Shown here piece by piece: positions 35,840 through 46,950 of a stretch of 64,000 bases of DNA. The translations under genes were made by a program, and so were the position numbers. Origin of the DNA: Chionoecetes opilio (lineage: Eukaryota; Arthropoda; Malacostraca; Decapoda; Majidae); the NCBI GenBank assembly GCA_016584305.1, contig JACEEZ010022966.1, forward strand, positions 112,001 to 176,000, written 5' to 3'. Position 1 is the first letter of the stretch. Every line of letters begins with the position of its first letter. The notes beneath the pieces were generated by a model. That model did no database searches, was not told the DNA's origin, and worked only from the letters and a program-made list of their open reading frames with translations.

Positions 35840-36170
35840 ACGAGGACATGAACTGAGACAGAGGGGGGAATGGAGTGAATTGAGTCGAATGTAAGGTGGA
35901 ATGCATGAGACAAGGTGGAATGCTCTGAAAGGTAAGGGGGAATGCTCTGAAAAACAAGGTGGAATGCACACTGAAGACGAGGTGGAATGCTCTGAAGACA
36001 AGGTGGAATGCTCATGAAGACAATAGTGGAATGATCTGAAGACAAAGATAGAATTGCCTGAAGACGAGGTGGAATGCTCTTGAAGACAAGGTGGAATGCT
36101 CTGAAGACAAGATAGAATGCTCTGAAGACGAGGTGGAATGCTCTGAAGACAAGACAGAATCCTTACGCCT
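35840..36170. repeat. 21-bp minisatellite, left arm
   Basis: About 15 tandem copies of a 21-bp unit near GAAGACAAGGTGGAATGCTCT. Since 21 is a multiple of three, each copy would encode seven residues; the plus-strand frame gives SEDKVEC-type repeats. The mirror copy is at 53,355-53,665. Confidence 0.85.
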
Positions 36171-37440
36171 CACGCCGCTCAAAGGCACCTCAAATGCAGT
36201 GATCTCAATGAAGAAAAGAGACAAAAAATGTCGACCAGATTAATAGACGGACATTAACGCAATCGCACGACGGACTCCTTCATCACAGCACTCTAACTAA
36301 AGGACGAGAGACTCCAGCAACAAGAAACGCCTGACGCTAAAAGACCCAAGCATTGAACGTACCTACATGTGTGCCGGGAACCTAATAGAGTGCCCTTAAT
36401 AAATCTGCTGTTTCGACCCTGGGATGCTGAGAGGAGAGCAGTTGTCTCAAAGCATTACGAATCTCAGGAGCCACATGAAAACCACAACCAGAAACGAGAG
36501 GACTTGGGACCGCAATGCGAGATGAATGAAAACGGTAGATGAAAAGGAGCATTCCGACGACGTGACATCAGGACTATGAAAGCATATTCCATAAATTACC
36601 CAATATCCAAGGCGTATAAAGAACGTTCTAAGACAAAAATATCAACACCTCAATCTGTAATCCTTAAAGAGAACCAGATTAAGCAGCAGGAGAATATATC
36701 AGCTTGTCAAAAAGTCCGAGAAAGAAGAGAGGCGACACAAAGAAGGACACAGAAGGAGCGATGCCTCAAAAAATGGGTGAATGCAGACCAGAATCGCGCA
36801 CCAGGAAAAAAGAACTGACTTGGCGCTTCCGAACAGTAACGTAAAACACAAGTGCGGCGAGGAGACAGAGGACATTTTACCGAGTCCAGAGGGAGAGAAG
36901 GAACATAACAATCTCTCTACTGTTGGTTCTAAGAGGGATAATGACAGTGGTATTCAGGATAAAGCTAACAAGCGTGTAGGAATTCCAGAGATAATTTCAT
37001 AAATCCTTCAGCTCAAAATATTAATGCCCACAGAGGATAATAGCGACCCCATGCAAAGTAATTGTCTCGGGTAAGCTGTAAATAGTAATAGCTCTTTAAA
37101 CCAAAGTGATCAGACCTCCCTCATATTACTGAGACAAGAAGTTCCTTTCATACTATGAAGAGAGAACCATAGACGTCCAAAAACACAGAATTAAGGATGG
37201 AAACGAGGAGAGAAAAAACTAATAAAGGACGTGGAAGGATTGAGAAAGGAGCCGTAAAGAGACAAACATCAAACCAATCGGGCCATAGAAGCACTCAACG
37301 CATCACAGAGGGACAGCAAAAGGTAACACTTAGAAGCAGGTTGAGGAAAACGCGTGGACAAAAGTGTTGGAAAGAGAAACACGAGAAGAGCAGTGAGGAA
37401 GTAACAGTGAACAGAGGCACATGAGGCCCGGGAGTGATAA
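35840..37440 (+). CDS. Coding-like purine-rich tract with heptapeptide repeats, frameshifted
   Basis: On the plus strand a frame with repeated VECSEDK / IECSEDE / VECSEDK units (about 36,060-36,160) runs on into KTESLRLTPLKGTSNAVISM. Later Lys/Glu/Gln-rich frames cover 36,576-36,818 (KVRERREATQRRTQKERC), 36,781-37,002 (HKCGEETEDILPSPEGEKEH) and 37,197-37,424. The mirror arm on its minus strand shows related text, e.g. FILLKMGEPIDVPKTELRKE at 52,496-52,266, matching left-arm REPIDV and KTELRMETR. Stops and shifts occur at different places in the two arms, as expected of read errors over an open frame. I recognise no family; a charged, repeat-rich protein or chance openness in purine-rich DNA are both possible. 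Confidence 0.3.
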
Positions 37441-37860
37441 AAGATGTAGAGAAGGAGGACTTGGTAAGGATGGCAGAGGAGATAACGTGTGAAGAACTAA
37501 GCTTGGGAGAGATAGAGGATTAGAAGAACGCAGAGGAAATGAAACATGTGAAGAACTAGACGTGGGGAGATAGAAGGAATGAAGGAACGTCAGAGGAAAA
37601 TTAACAGTGAAGAACCTTAGACATGGGAGAGATAGAAGGATTAGAAGAACGTCAGAGGAAATAAAACATGTGAAGAAACTTAAGACATGGGAGAGATAGA
37701 AGGAATGGGGAAAAAAGGAACGTCAGAGGAAATAACGTGTGAAGAACTTAGACGTGGGAGAGGATAGAAGGAATGAAGGATCGTCAGAGGAAAATAACGT
37801 GTGAAGAAACTTAAGCTTGGGAGAGATATGAAGCATGAAATCCCAGTCCAAGCAATGCAA
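37440..37860. repeat. About 62-bp tandem repeat, left arm
   Basis: GGGAGAGATAGAAGGA recurs six times, at about 37,504, 37,563, 37,624, 37,686, 37,753 and 37,817 (spacings 59-67). Each is followed by a GAACGTCAGAGGAAAT-type segment and then GTGAAGAACTTA. Mirror copy at 51,690-52,050. Confidence 0.8.
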
Positions 37861-38184
37861 TCCGGGCACGTGGATGAAGGAATTGAGGAATTTAGAAAGG
37901 ATGCCAGAAAGAGAGTAAACACATGAAGACCTCGACCTTTTAGACTTAAGGGAAAGATACTATTGAAGCAACCATCCCAGGGTGTTTGATGGGGCTGTCG
38001 TTAATGATGAATTGGAATTACGGACTCTGGTTAGGATCATGTGTGTAAATCCCGACGTTGAGATGAGGCAAGGAGGGAGAAATACTTGAGGCAACGCAGG
38101 AGTGAGTGTTGTCGAGATGGGTGATGATATGTTATTCAAGTAATCCCAGAGGGGACACAGAGTCAAAGTGCCTTAAGGGAGGAC

Positions 38185-38440
38185 TATACACTTCTATACA
38201 CACACACAACCAAACCTACCTCACCCACCACCAACAGCCTCACCACCAACCAAAACCAGCCTCACCCACCCACCCACTAACTCACTCACCCACCAACCAG
38301 CCCAACCACCACAACCAGCCTCACCCACCACAACAGCCTCACCCACCCACCAACAGGCCTCACCCACCCTCCAACAGCCTCACCCACCCACCCACCAGCC
38401 TCACCCACCCACCAACTACCCACAACAACACAGCGAGAAA
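38185..38440. repeat. C/A-rich minisatellite (CCTCACCCACC unit)
   Basis: About a dozen copies of an 18-22 bp unit built from CCTCACCCACCCACCAACAG. Mirror copy at 51,090-51,345 reads GGTGGGTGAGGCTGGTTGG. No open frame beyond the repeat itself. Confidence 0.85.
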
Positions 38441-38879
38441 TAGGAGGGAAGCGGAGGGGTCAGCCTTTGCGCAACAGTCAGGATTGGGATAGTGCCGTGG
38501 ACCTCCACCAAGACTCCGATGTTGTCCTCCCAGAAGGTCAGAGAGAAGGGGAATGGCCGGATGACCTCCCTTGACCCCCAGCCAGTTCAGTGTGGATTCT
38601 TTTGCCGCAAAGAAAAGAATCAGAAGAGTTTATACTGCCACTTGTGAGTGAACAATTTACAGTCTGGGAGTGAGAATTAAGCCCATGTCAACATCCATGA
38701 GATTAGTCTGGTGACGATGAGTGTCGGGGATTAGAAGACATTGATTGTACTCTCTTACTAGGACTGGACAGATCAAGGACATCAGTGACACAAAGAAGTC
38801 AGAAACTAGCTGAAATCGGATGGTTTAAAGGAGTCTTCACGTATGAGAGTCAAGGAACGTTGAGATGGCAAAACACTGA

Positions 38880-39990
38880 ACATTTTGAGAAGTTGGAGTT
38901 CTGAAGAGGAATGCGGACTCAAAAAAGAAGTGGCCTTGAAGATGGAATGCGGACTTCAAAAAAAGAAGTCGCCTCTGAAGATGGCATGCGGACTCAACAA
39001 AAGAAGTAGGGGAATTAAAGCAAAAAAAAACCAAAGTTGAGATACAAAACGCTAAAATTTAGAGGAAAAGACGGTTTCTGAAGATAGAATGCAGGACTCA
39101 AAAAAAAGAAGTCGGGAAATCAAAAAAGAAAAAGACCACCAAAGTTTGAGTTGGAAAGCACTGAAAATTTTGAGGAAAAGAAAACAGGGTTCCGAAATTC
39201 GATCTTTGTCTCACGAATCACAAACATACGAAAAGAATCTCACCACCCAAAAAAGCTAAAAAAGGCTTCACTTCTGTTTTGTTTTTTTTTTTTTTTTTTT
39301 TTTTTATGCCTAGAGTCCCAAGAGGGTGCAAGCACCTCACATACAAGGGAATTAACTTCATCTGCTGCAAACACAGGAGGAATATACGACTGAATCCAAT
39401 GATGTACAGGGTAGTCAAATCACCTTCTAGTGAACTACGGCCTATGAATCCTGTTAGCAGAAAAAATCTGGCTTGCATTCTCCTCCGCTGGCAGAGTCTG
39501 GAGGTGAGAGTGAAGCTATGAGAATCCTGATGCGGGGAAAGGGGCTGTGTGGGCCTCGGGCAAGACTTCGGGTGTCTGTGAGGCAGCCAGGGAGGTGGAG
39601 ATGGGGGTGTTGCACAGGACCTCTGACAGTGCTAAAAGAAGATGAAGATTTTACTTGCGGACAAAACAACACAATGCAAAAGGAATCATTGATGGCGTCG
39701 AAGATGGAATGCAGAGTCAAAAAAAAGAAGTCGGGTAAAATCAAAACAGAAAAAGACGGCCAAAGATGAGATACAAATGCTGAAACTTAGAGGAAAAAGA
39801 CAGTTCTGAAGATGGAACGCAGTCTCAAAGAAGTCTGGTAAATCAAAACAAAAAAAGTCACCAAATTGAGTTGGAAAGCGCTGAAAATGTTGAGGAAAAG
39901 ACATTCAGGTCCGAAATTCGATCCTTTGTCTCACGATCGAACACCGGAAACAGGATCTCACCCCCCCAAGAAGTACCCATGGGGAGGGAA
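38880..39990. repeat. Interspersed and direct repeats inside the left arm
   Basis: The phrase GAAGATGGAATGCGGACTC recurs at about 38,938, 38,977, 39,080, 39,698 and 39,805. A longer block ending GAAATTCGATC-TTTGTCTCACGA occurs at about 39,195 and again at 39,914, about 720 bp apart. A 27-base poly-T at 39,279-39,305 lies between them. The right arm carries the same pair at about 49,550-49,600 and 50,275-50,310, but without the poly-T. Confidence 0.7.
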
Positions 39991-40089
39991 ATGTAGTCCA
40001 GAAGCAACAGACAGAGAGAAACAAAACCCCAGCAGAACACAACAATTTATGAGAGGAGAACTTCTTATAGACGTTGAAGGGAGGCGGCC

Positions 40090-40220
40090 GGCCACGGAAC
40101 AACAACAACATACAACAACAACAAACACAACAGCAGGCAGCAGCAGCAGCAACAACCAACAACAACAACAACAAACAACAAGAGAACAACAACCAACAAC
40201 AACAACAACAACACATACAG
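40090..40220. repeat. (CAA)n-rich trinucleotide tract
   Basis: Interrupted CAA/ACA/CAG repeats on the plus strand would encode Gln, Asn or Thr runs. The mirror is the TGT-rich tract at 49,250-49,390. Both are flanked by GGCCGGCC-containing sequence (40,086 and 49,389). It could be a Gln/Asn-rich part of a coding exon, but the surrounding frame is broken. Confidence 0.8.
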
Positions 40221-40829
40221 GAGCCAGACCATCCCCACACGCCTGGTTTGTGTCGGGTCTCAAGGGATCTACCGACACCTTCCATGCAGATATCGTCGCC
40301 CATTCTGACGCCAGCATCCAACAACCACCAGGAAAACAAAGCGAGGAATACCCACTGGTGCTTTCTATTACTGCCACCCCGGGGGATAGAGTGGCACCAA
40401 AAAAACATGAGAGATTCACTGCATCCTCCGCCAGTGGTGTGAAGCCCTGCCTCCATTGGTGAGCGCAGGAACTCCCTTTTGGAGGCAGACAGCAAAAGTG
40501 AGACCTCACGAAACACATGAAACACAAGCTCTGGTTGATGCATCGGTGAGGAAACACAAAGAAATCAAGGAAGAGAAAGAAGAAATCCAATGGACTCAAA
40601 ACCAAAGTGTCTCCAGCTGGTACAGGTGAAGGGATTGTAGACTCTATGCTTTGGGACTGGAAAGATCCTATGAGAAAGACTAAACCATAAAAACACTACT
40701 CAAAATATGATGAAAATGAACCTGTTGGGTGTATCGCATGAAGCAAAAAACATCAGGGCTTACAAAAAACATCAGAAGCGGATTGACAAGCAATGCCAAT
40801 CAGTCCAAAACAGGAGTGATGTTGATGCT

Positions 40830-41145
40830 TCGTCAAGAAGGACAGATGTTAATGCTTCTGCAATAGATAGGGACAGATGTTAATGCTTCTGCCATAGATA
40901 GGACAGATGTTAATGCTTCTGCCATAGACTAGGACAGATGTTTAATGCTTTGTCATAGATAGGCAGGATGTTGATGCTTATGTCATAGATAGGGCAGATG
41001 TTGTGCTTCTGTCATAGATAGGACAGATGTGATGATTCTGTATAGATAGGACAGATGTAATGTTCTGCCATAATAGGACAGATGTTGATGCTTCTGCCAT
41101 AGATAGGCACAAATGTTCGATGCTTCTGCCATAGATGGACAGATA
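40830..41145. repeat. About 30-bp minisatellite (GACAGATGTTAATGCTTCTG), left arm
   Basis: About ten tandem copies of GACAGATGTTAATGCTTCTG followed by CCATAGATAG, with frequent one-base indels. Mirror copy at 48,290-48,625. There are no separate spacers, so it is a simple tandem array. Confidence 0.85.
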
Positions 41146-41449
41146 AGAAGACATATAAGGGTTACAGAACAATACTATTAATCATCAAAACAATGCTACT
41201 GACTTGGAAGTATCGCCAGAATAAACACGCCGTAAGTTGAGAACAAAGTGCGACGAAGATTGTTCGTAGTAGAATTGAAATTGAAGCCATTGTAGTAAAT
41301 AGGGCAGACAAATCCTATCCTTCACACAATGATACCCAAATCCTGCTTTGAAGATCGCCTGAAAGGATAAAAGATGAAAAAATTGCGCCTGAAAGCAAAC
41401 GATTTCATCAAGAGCAGCAAACAGATGATGCTTGGGAAAATGAGGACAG

Positions 41450-42400
41450 ACCATTTAATGACCTTTGCACACTAGAATGGCTCGCTGGAAGACCTGGCGC
41501 TCCCTCATGTGAGAGAAAAGATTATGAAACAACTCATCTTAGAAGAAAAAGACACACCACTTTCAAAACCCAAAAAAGATGAGCAGTTGGTAAATATATA
41601 GAACCCAGAAGAGAAATAGCAAGCCAGTTCTTCATTGAAGGAAGTGGTTAAAAGACCTTCCAATCCATCCACCGGACATGCTGATGTTACTGAGAGGAAT
41701 ATTTATTAGAAGAGCAAAGAGCAGACACCCACAGATGATGTAATTGACAAGAGAAGCGAAAGAAGAAGAAGGGAAGTGGAGTGAGAGTCAGCAGGGTACA
41801 GTAAAGGTCGACAGACTGTAGTTATTAATATAACAGCTGAAGAGGAAACACATGACAAGAGAAAGCACAAGAGACAAAGACGTTATCTATGGTGTCGCTC
41901 TTTGAACGACTGGATAAAAGACTTGCCACTCCATCAGGGGAAAGCAAAAACTCTGACAGGAAACAACATCAGCAAGGCACTCTCATTCTGGCCATCTGAA
42001 ACACCAAATGGAGAAATTGACACACGCTTCTCACGACAAAAAATCCTGATGCCGCGGTAAAATAGATAAAACCCGAAGGAGAAATAGCCATGTCAGCGCC
42101 TCTTTAACAGGACTGGTTAAAGACTGCCACTCAAGGGAAATAGGCAGACAGCTGAAAACCACATCAATGCCCAAAGACCAGCCTTTGAAATGAAAACCAG
42201 GGAAGGGAAAAATACAAGACACAAGAATGTGATGAACGCGCAAGCAGAAACGAGAAAGAGCAGAGAAAAGAAAGAGAAATAGCAAGTAGGAGAAAGCAGA
42301 AGAGCAGAGCAGTAGAGTTGAGGCAGAGGTAGACAGAGAGGAGAAAAGCAAGGAAGAAAAGGCATAGAAAGAATAGACGAACCAGCGTGAGGGAAATATG
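41450..42400 (+). other. Coding-like charged region, frameshifted
   Basis: Plus-strand fragments contain two or three related modules: GCTGAAGAGGAAACACA; a segment reading like L-x-K-R-L-A-T-P-S-G-E-S-K-N-S-D; and a segment GGAAATTGACACACGC. They are spaced a few hundred bases apart. The mirror arm (46,950-47,700) shows the same modules with different indels. No family recognised. It may belong to the same hypothetical gene as 35.8-37.4 kb. Confidence 0.25.
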
Positions 42401-44670
42401 AGGAAGAGACAACCGCGCTGCGCGTGCGTGCAGATGAAGTGTGCTGGACCACAGCAGAGGCGCGCATGGAGAAGCGAGCCTACACGCCCCGACCGCCCTC
42501 TCCCCTGATCCATCTTATCCTATCATGACTCCCGCCCTGCATACGTATCATGAGCACCATCCCCGCTAGACTCTAGCCCTCGACTAGCAGTATACCCTCA
42601 CACACCTCTAGGGCAGCGACGCGACCGTAAGGGGGAAACGAATCGGAAAAGCAGCAGAGAGTCGAGGACGCGTGATTAGACGTCACATGAGATTATGCCA
42701 GCAGTAATTATATGGTCACGTCGTGACGAGGTGAGCTCACATGCAGAATAACAAAACATCCTCTCTATCTCACCTGCATGACCAACGCTACACTACACAT
42801 AACACAAGTGCATGTGGCAGTAACAGCTGCGGCCCGTTATACACGTCGCTTTGCCTGCAGGTCCACAGCGCACGCCGTCACGGGTCCTCATACACTACAT
42901 CTTACACGTCACAGAGCGAAGGATCGGGGTGACGAGTAACGCAGATGGCGTCGTGCCCGAACTAACAGCGACACAGTGAGTCGCACATAGACACGCTCCT
43001 ACCCCCCTGTTCATGACGAGAGCTGTGTATGTGGTGGGAACGAGACGGAAAGCGTCACTGTCACAGTACACATGCACTCTATTACACAGACCCGTACATC
43101 AAAACCATATCTGAGTCCTTGACTCTTTCGTTCTTAGTGATCAGATCTTTTTTCTTTACTGCGCAGTATTTTTTGTTTGAAGACGGTGGAAGCGACACTA
43201 CTTTATCTTAGGACTGGAGGATGCTTATAACGACAGTCACTGGTAGGCTAATACGACGCGTCGCAGTTATCAGAACTAGTTAAGGGTATTATCTTAATCA
43301 CAACACAAAGCACACCAACTGCAATATACTCAACGGACAGCCTCTTCACCTTATAAAGAAACACCATAGAATCACAGAACCCACCATCACGTAACAGACA
43401 AGCTAACCAAGCTGCCGACGGGACCACGATACACTTGATAGTTGGTGTATAACACGACTCTCCCTCCAACCCCCCGCCTCTTCACAATTCTTGCCCCTCC
43501 CCCCTTCCTGCTCCCTATATGACCTCCGCCACTCCACTCCCTGTAAGTCACTGAGTACATGTCGTCCAGATTATTATAGCACGATTGGCTGAACGCAGTT
43601 ATCCTACACCTATCATATATTTTAACTACGACTTTTCCAGCTGAACGGAGCATGATACATACATAAAACATATAAGCTCTAGCCAGAGCCGGGGATACAA
43701 ATATGTGTCGCTTATGTAGATAATATGTCGATAATTTAACAGAATAATAGTTCTAAATGTCAATACAACCTGCAAACTGACAGTTGTCCTGACACACCCC
43801 TTACTTAGGAAGACTCAGCAATTAGATACCCCCTTTTGCGACACCTGCCCCTTACTCCTCCGCTCTGCATTGAACTAACGCAACATGAACCCTTTATAGT
43901 GATCTTAAGACAATTCAATAGTCGTGGATAGAGGCTATGACTGTATTAGTATACCTGGTCCACAGACACATATATTAGGCAAGCTAAGTGTCACACATAT
44001 TGTAATATTATAGCACACATGACAACAGAATACTTACTTACCGGGACGGACGGGTTAAATATTATAGTTATAGTAGGAAGTAGCCATAGCGAACATACCG
44101 TCTGCGATCTAGTATAGGGAGGAAGTCAATAAGGAGTCGAAGTTTCCTAGAAACTCTATGAGAATTGTTTTAAGAAACTATAGTTTTATTTATAATATAG
44201 ATTTTGTCTATCTCACGTACTTGTATCTTATATGTTTCTTATATTAAAGATCTCTAGATCTGAAGTTTACTGAAGGCAAGAAAATATGCAGTCAATTCAT
44301 AAAATGTCGAAATATTGTGTGAATCTTTTTTGGTTATTGTTAAAATACATAGCTACATAAGAACTATTTGTAATGTACTATATGTAACCTAAAGATAGGA
44401 AGAAATGTTAATAAAAAAATTGTTTATGGTATTGTAAATAAGGAACTATATGCTGTCTTTACTATACATACGTCACAGGGAACGTGATCCGTAGTAGAGA
44501 AAAATAGGGAACACACTGGTCACAAATTAGGGTGTTAAATGAATTGGCATGACTCAGTAGACAGGAGTAGTTAGTGCGGAGTCTTAGGCGCTTTAACCTC
44601 GAGACCCAGAAGACGTAATTTCCATTGTAATGTTAGGTACCGATATGGACAACCATTTTAGAATAATAAG
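42400..44670. other. Inner left arm, low-identity mirror
   Basis: It looks unrelated to its mirror at first sight, but short blocks pair in order: 43,341-43,360 with 46,081-46,100; 43,620-43,650 with 45,745-45,775; 43,925-44,060 with 45,364-45,500; 44,270-44,310 with 45,180-45,220; 44,515-44,640 with 44,750-44,910. No gene seen. Confidence 0.65.
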
Positions 44671-44707
44671 CAATATTTTATAGATAATTGCATCTATAAA
44701 ATTATTG
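44671..44707. repeat. Hairpin at the palindrome turn-around
   Basis: CAATATTTTATAGAT (44,671-44,685) faces ATCTATAAAATTATTG (44,692-44,707) across a six-base loop AATTGC. The stems are complementary apart from one extra base. Weaker symmetry continues outward on both sides, so this is the exact fold point of the giant palindrome. Confidence 0.85.
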
Positions 44708-45363
44708 ATTCATATCACACTAAAATTGTCACAATGACAGTACTCAAAAGTCCCTATTGTAATATGTACCACGTCTGAGAGTCCTCGTAGGCGATTGTTA
44801 AGCTCCCCGTCCAATGACTCACCAAGCAAACGAAACTATCACTACGTCTACTGACGCTCACCAAAGCATAGCCATATCAATTACACCCGCACCATAATTT
44901 GTGAACAGCTTATGAGTCACCACTTAATTTCTATACATAATAGCGTGCATGTAGATGACCTGTGAGACGTATGACTAAGTAAAAAAACACAAAGTTGTAA
45001 AATGTCTTATAAAAAAATACAAAACATAACAATTTGATTAACATTTTCTCATCTTTAGGGTAACATATTCGACGCATGAAATAGATAAGCATTAGAATAT
45101 AGTTTATATGTAGCTATGTGATAAAACAAAACAAAAAGATTAACACACCTGAGGATGTAGAGGGAATCAATGAAAAATATTTTATGAATTGACTGCATAT
45201 TTTTGCCTTCAGGAAACATACCAAAGAGCAATGAGAAAAAATATGAGTTATAAAAAAAAAATATACTTTCTTAAAAATTCTCAAGTTCTCAACAGACAAT
45301 TATCCCATGATTTCCCCGAAAAACAATGTCGTTCACATGCTTCGGGCACATTAATACAAAAAA

Positions 45364-45573
45364 TTAACCCCTTCGAGCTCCAGAAGAAAAAAAGTGGTCT
45401 GTTGTCAATGACATAAAATTACAACAAGCTGACTAAATAAACCAAATTAGTTAGTGGACAAGGATACTAAACAGGTCATAGCTATAAAATATGCTTTAAA
45501 TCACACATAAATATGTCTTATGGGTAGTCAAATTACAATGGAAAATTATGTTTCTGGATCTCAAGAGGGTTAA
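45364..45573 (+). mobile_element. piggyBac-like MITE
   Basis: The unit begins TTAACCCCTTCGAGCTCCAGA and ends TTTCTGGATCTCAAGAGGGTTAA. The two ends are imperfect inverted repeats with CCC/GGG termini bounded by TTAA, the diagnostic target site of piggyBac elements. At about 210 bp with no coding capacity it is a non-autonomous element. A related fragment precedes Ty3/Gypsy copy 2 at 57,977-58,129, and another copy appears to lie across the palindrome centre (44,589 to about 44,810). Confidence 0.65.
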
Positions 45574-46950
45574 TTAATAGCATGTGAATTCCTAACCCTT
45601 CACGAAGTCAATCACCTTTCCCTAGAGCTGTTAGGAAACATTAGGAAATTATTATCTGTTTTAGCAATACACAAATCAAAAAAGGCACATATTGTAATCA
45701 CCAGTCTCTAAGGGCTAATCTTTATGTTTATGTAAAAGAAGTCACGGCATTCAAGCTGGAAAAAGCGTAGATATAAAAAAAGGAAATAGGGAGAAACTTG
45801 CTTTTGTAGAAATTAGTTCACAAATAGGGTGGATAAAATAATTGAATGTAGGCTCACAGAAGCATGGAGTGTAGGTAGTGCCACAGCGAAGTGTAGTCAT
45901 TAGGGACGCTTAAAAGGAGGCTGTGATACTATTTGTGTTCAAGGGGAGTACTAGACGATGCAAGTGGCTGTCATGGTTAGTGTAATCCTAGTGACCCCTA
46001 GTCACGTGTAGGTTCCACCGCGGAAGTCTTGTAGCTTCAACGTAAGGTTACAGTGGATGTTTGTTCTTCCTGTTATGTCTATCTGTATAAAGGGAAGGAG
46101 GCTGTTCACTTTATAAGGCATATGTTCTTTTTTATCCAAATAAAATAAACATTTAATAAGATCTTCATAAACACGCGCTCATAAGCCAATCCCGTGTACC
46201 AGGCGCTATAGGCTCCAGCAAAAAAAAATCGCCCCCTAAAAACAAAAAACATCTAAATCCGCAAGGTTAAAAAAAAAAAAAAAACGAAAAAGTCCAACAC
46301 AATAACAAACAAAAAATATTTAAATCGAAAACCACGAACTTCATTCCATGAATCAATCTTCCATGAACAGTTTTGTTTCTTGGTTACTTTTGACGTGTTC
46401 TTGGCGGGCGTATGAGGCGACCCCATCGGACCTCACACACCCCCGACCTCGCCTCGGGTACAGGAAATCATGACCCGTTTGACCCGTGACAGGCGTGGGG
46501 ACAGGTGACCTTCATTCCGGTGGCAAGAAGGGAGGTCAGGTCGGCAGGTGAACTGCACTTGAACTGTATCCCTTATCAGCGTTTGCTTTGCCTCGGACAA
46601 TTTACTCTTTTAGTTCGCAGCGACTCCACCTCGTTGCAGAACGTGTTGACGCTAAAGCGATGCTAATCCAGACTTGTGACGGTCTAAATCACCGTTCCGT
46701 CTACTGCTTCTGCTGCTTTCCGTTCCGTTTCCCCCTTCCGTTCTGCGTCTCTTGCCCAGGTCTGTGTGTCGTTGTTCTGTCCCCAATCCTCCCAATAATG
46801 GCGGAGTCTGATGTCTCTGGGTCTTTGGTAATCACGGTTAGAGTTTGCGTCGGAATCCCAAAGCTGTTTCCAAGAGTTTATGCGTTGATTGGTATTGCTT
46901 GCTTCACTGCTTGCTTGGCTTGCCTCCACGTCCTCACTAACACCATCATC
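45574..46950. other. Inner right arm, no gene recognised
   Basis: AT-rich sequence to about 46,380, with A-runs at 46,222-46,285. A GC-richer stretch follows at 46,390-46,560 and a pyrimidine-rich stretch after 46,570. The frame at 46,588-47,049 is Cys/Leu-rich low-complexity translation and I do not support it as a gene. Confidence 0.4.

Larger units (their letters stand above)
34011..44688. repeat. Left arm of giant palindrome (about 10.7 kb)
   Basis: The arm reads as the reverse complement of 44,689-55,722. Paired landmarks: 34,012-34,170 with 55,560-55,722; the 21-bp minisatellite 35,850-36,155 with 53,355-53,665; the ~62-bp repeat 37,440-37,860 with 51,690-52,050; the CCTCACCCACC repeat 38,190-38,430 with 51,090-51,345; (CAA)n 40,090-40,220 with 49,250-49,390; the 30-bp minisatellite 40,830-41,140 with 48,290-48,625; 42,000-42,400 with 46,950-47,380. 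From 42.4 kb to the centre the match continues but is much noisier. Confidence 0.92.

Noticed and set aside
40830..41145. CRISPR-like array of ~30-bp repeats
   Set aside because: Copies are head-to-tail with no unique spacers, the repeat is not palindromic, and the context is eukaryotic. It is a minisatellite.
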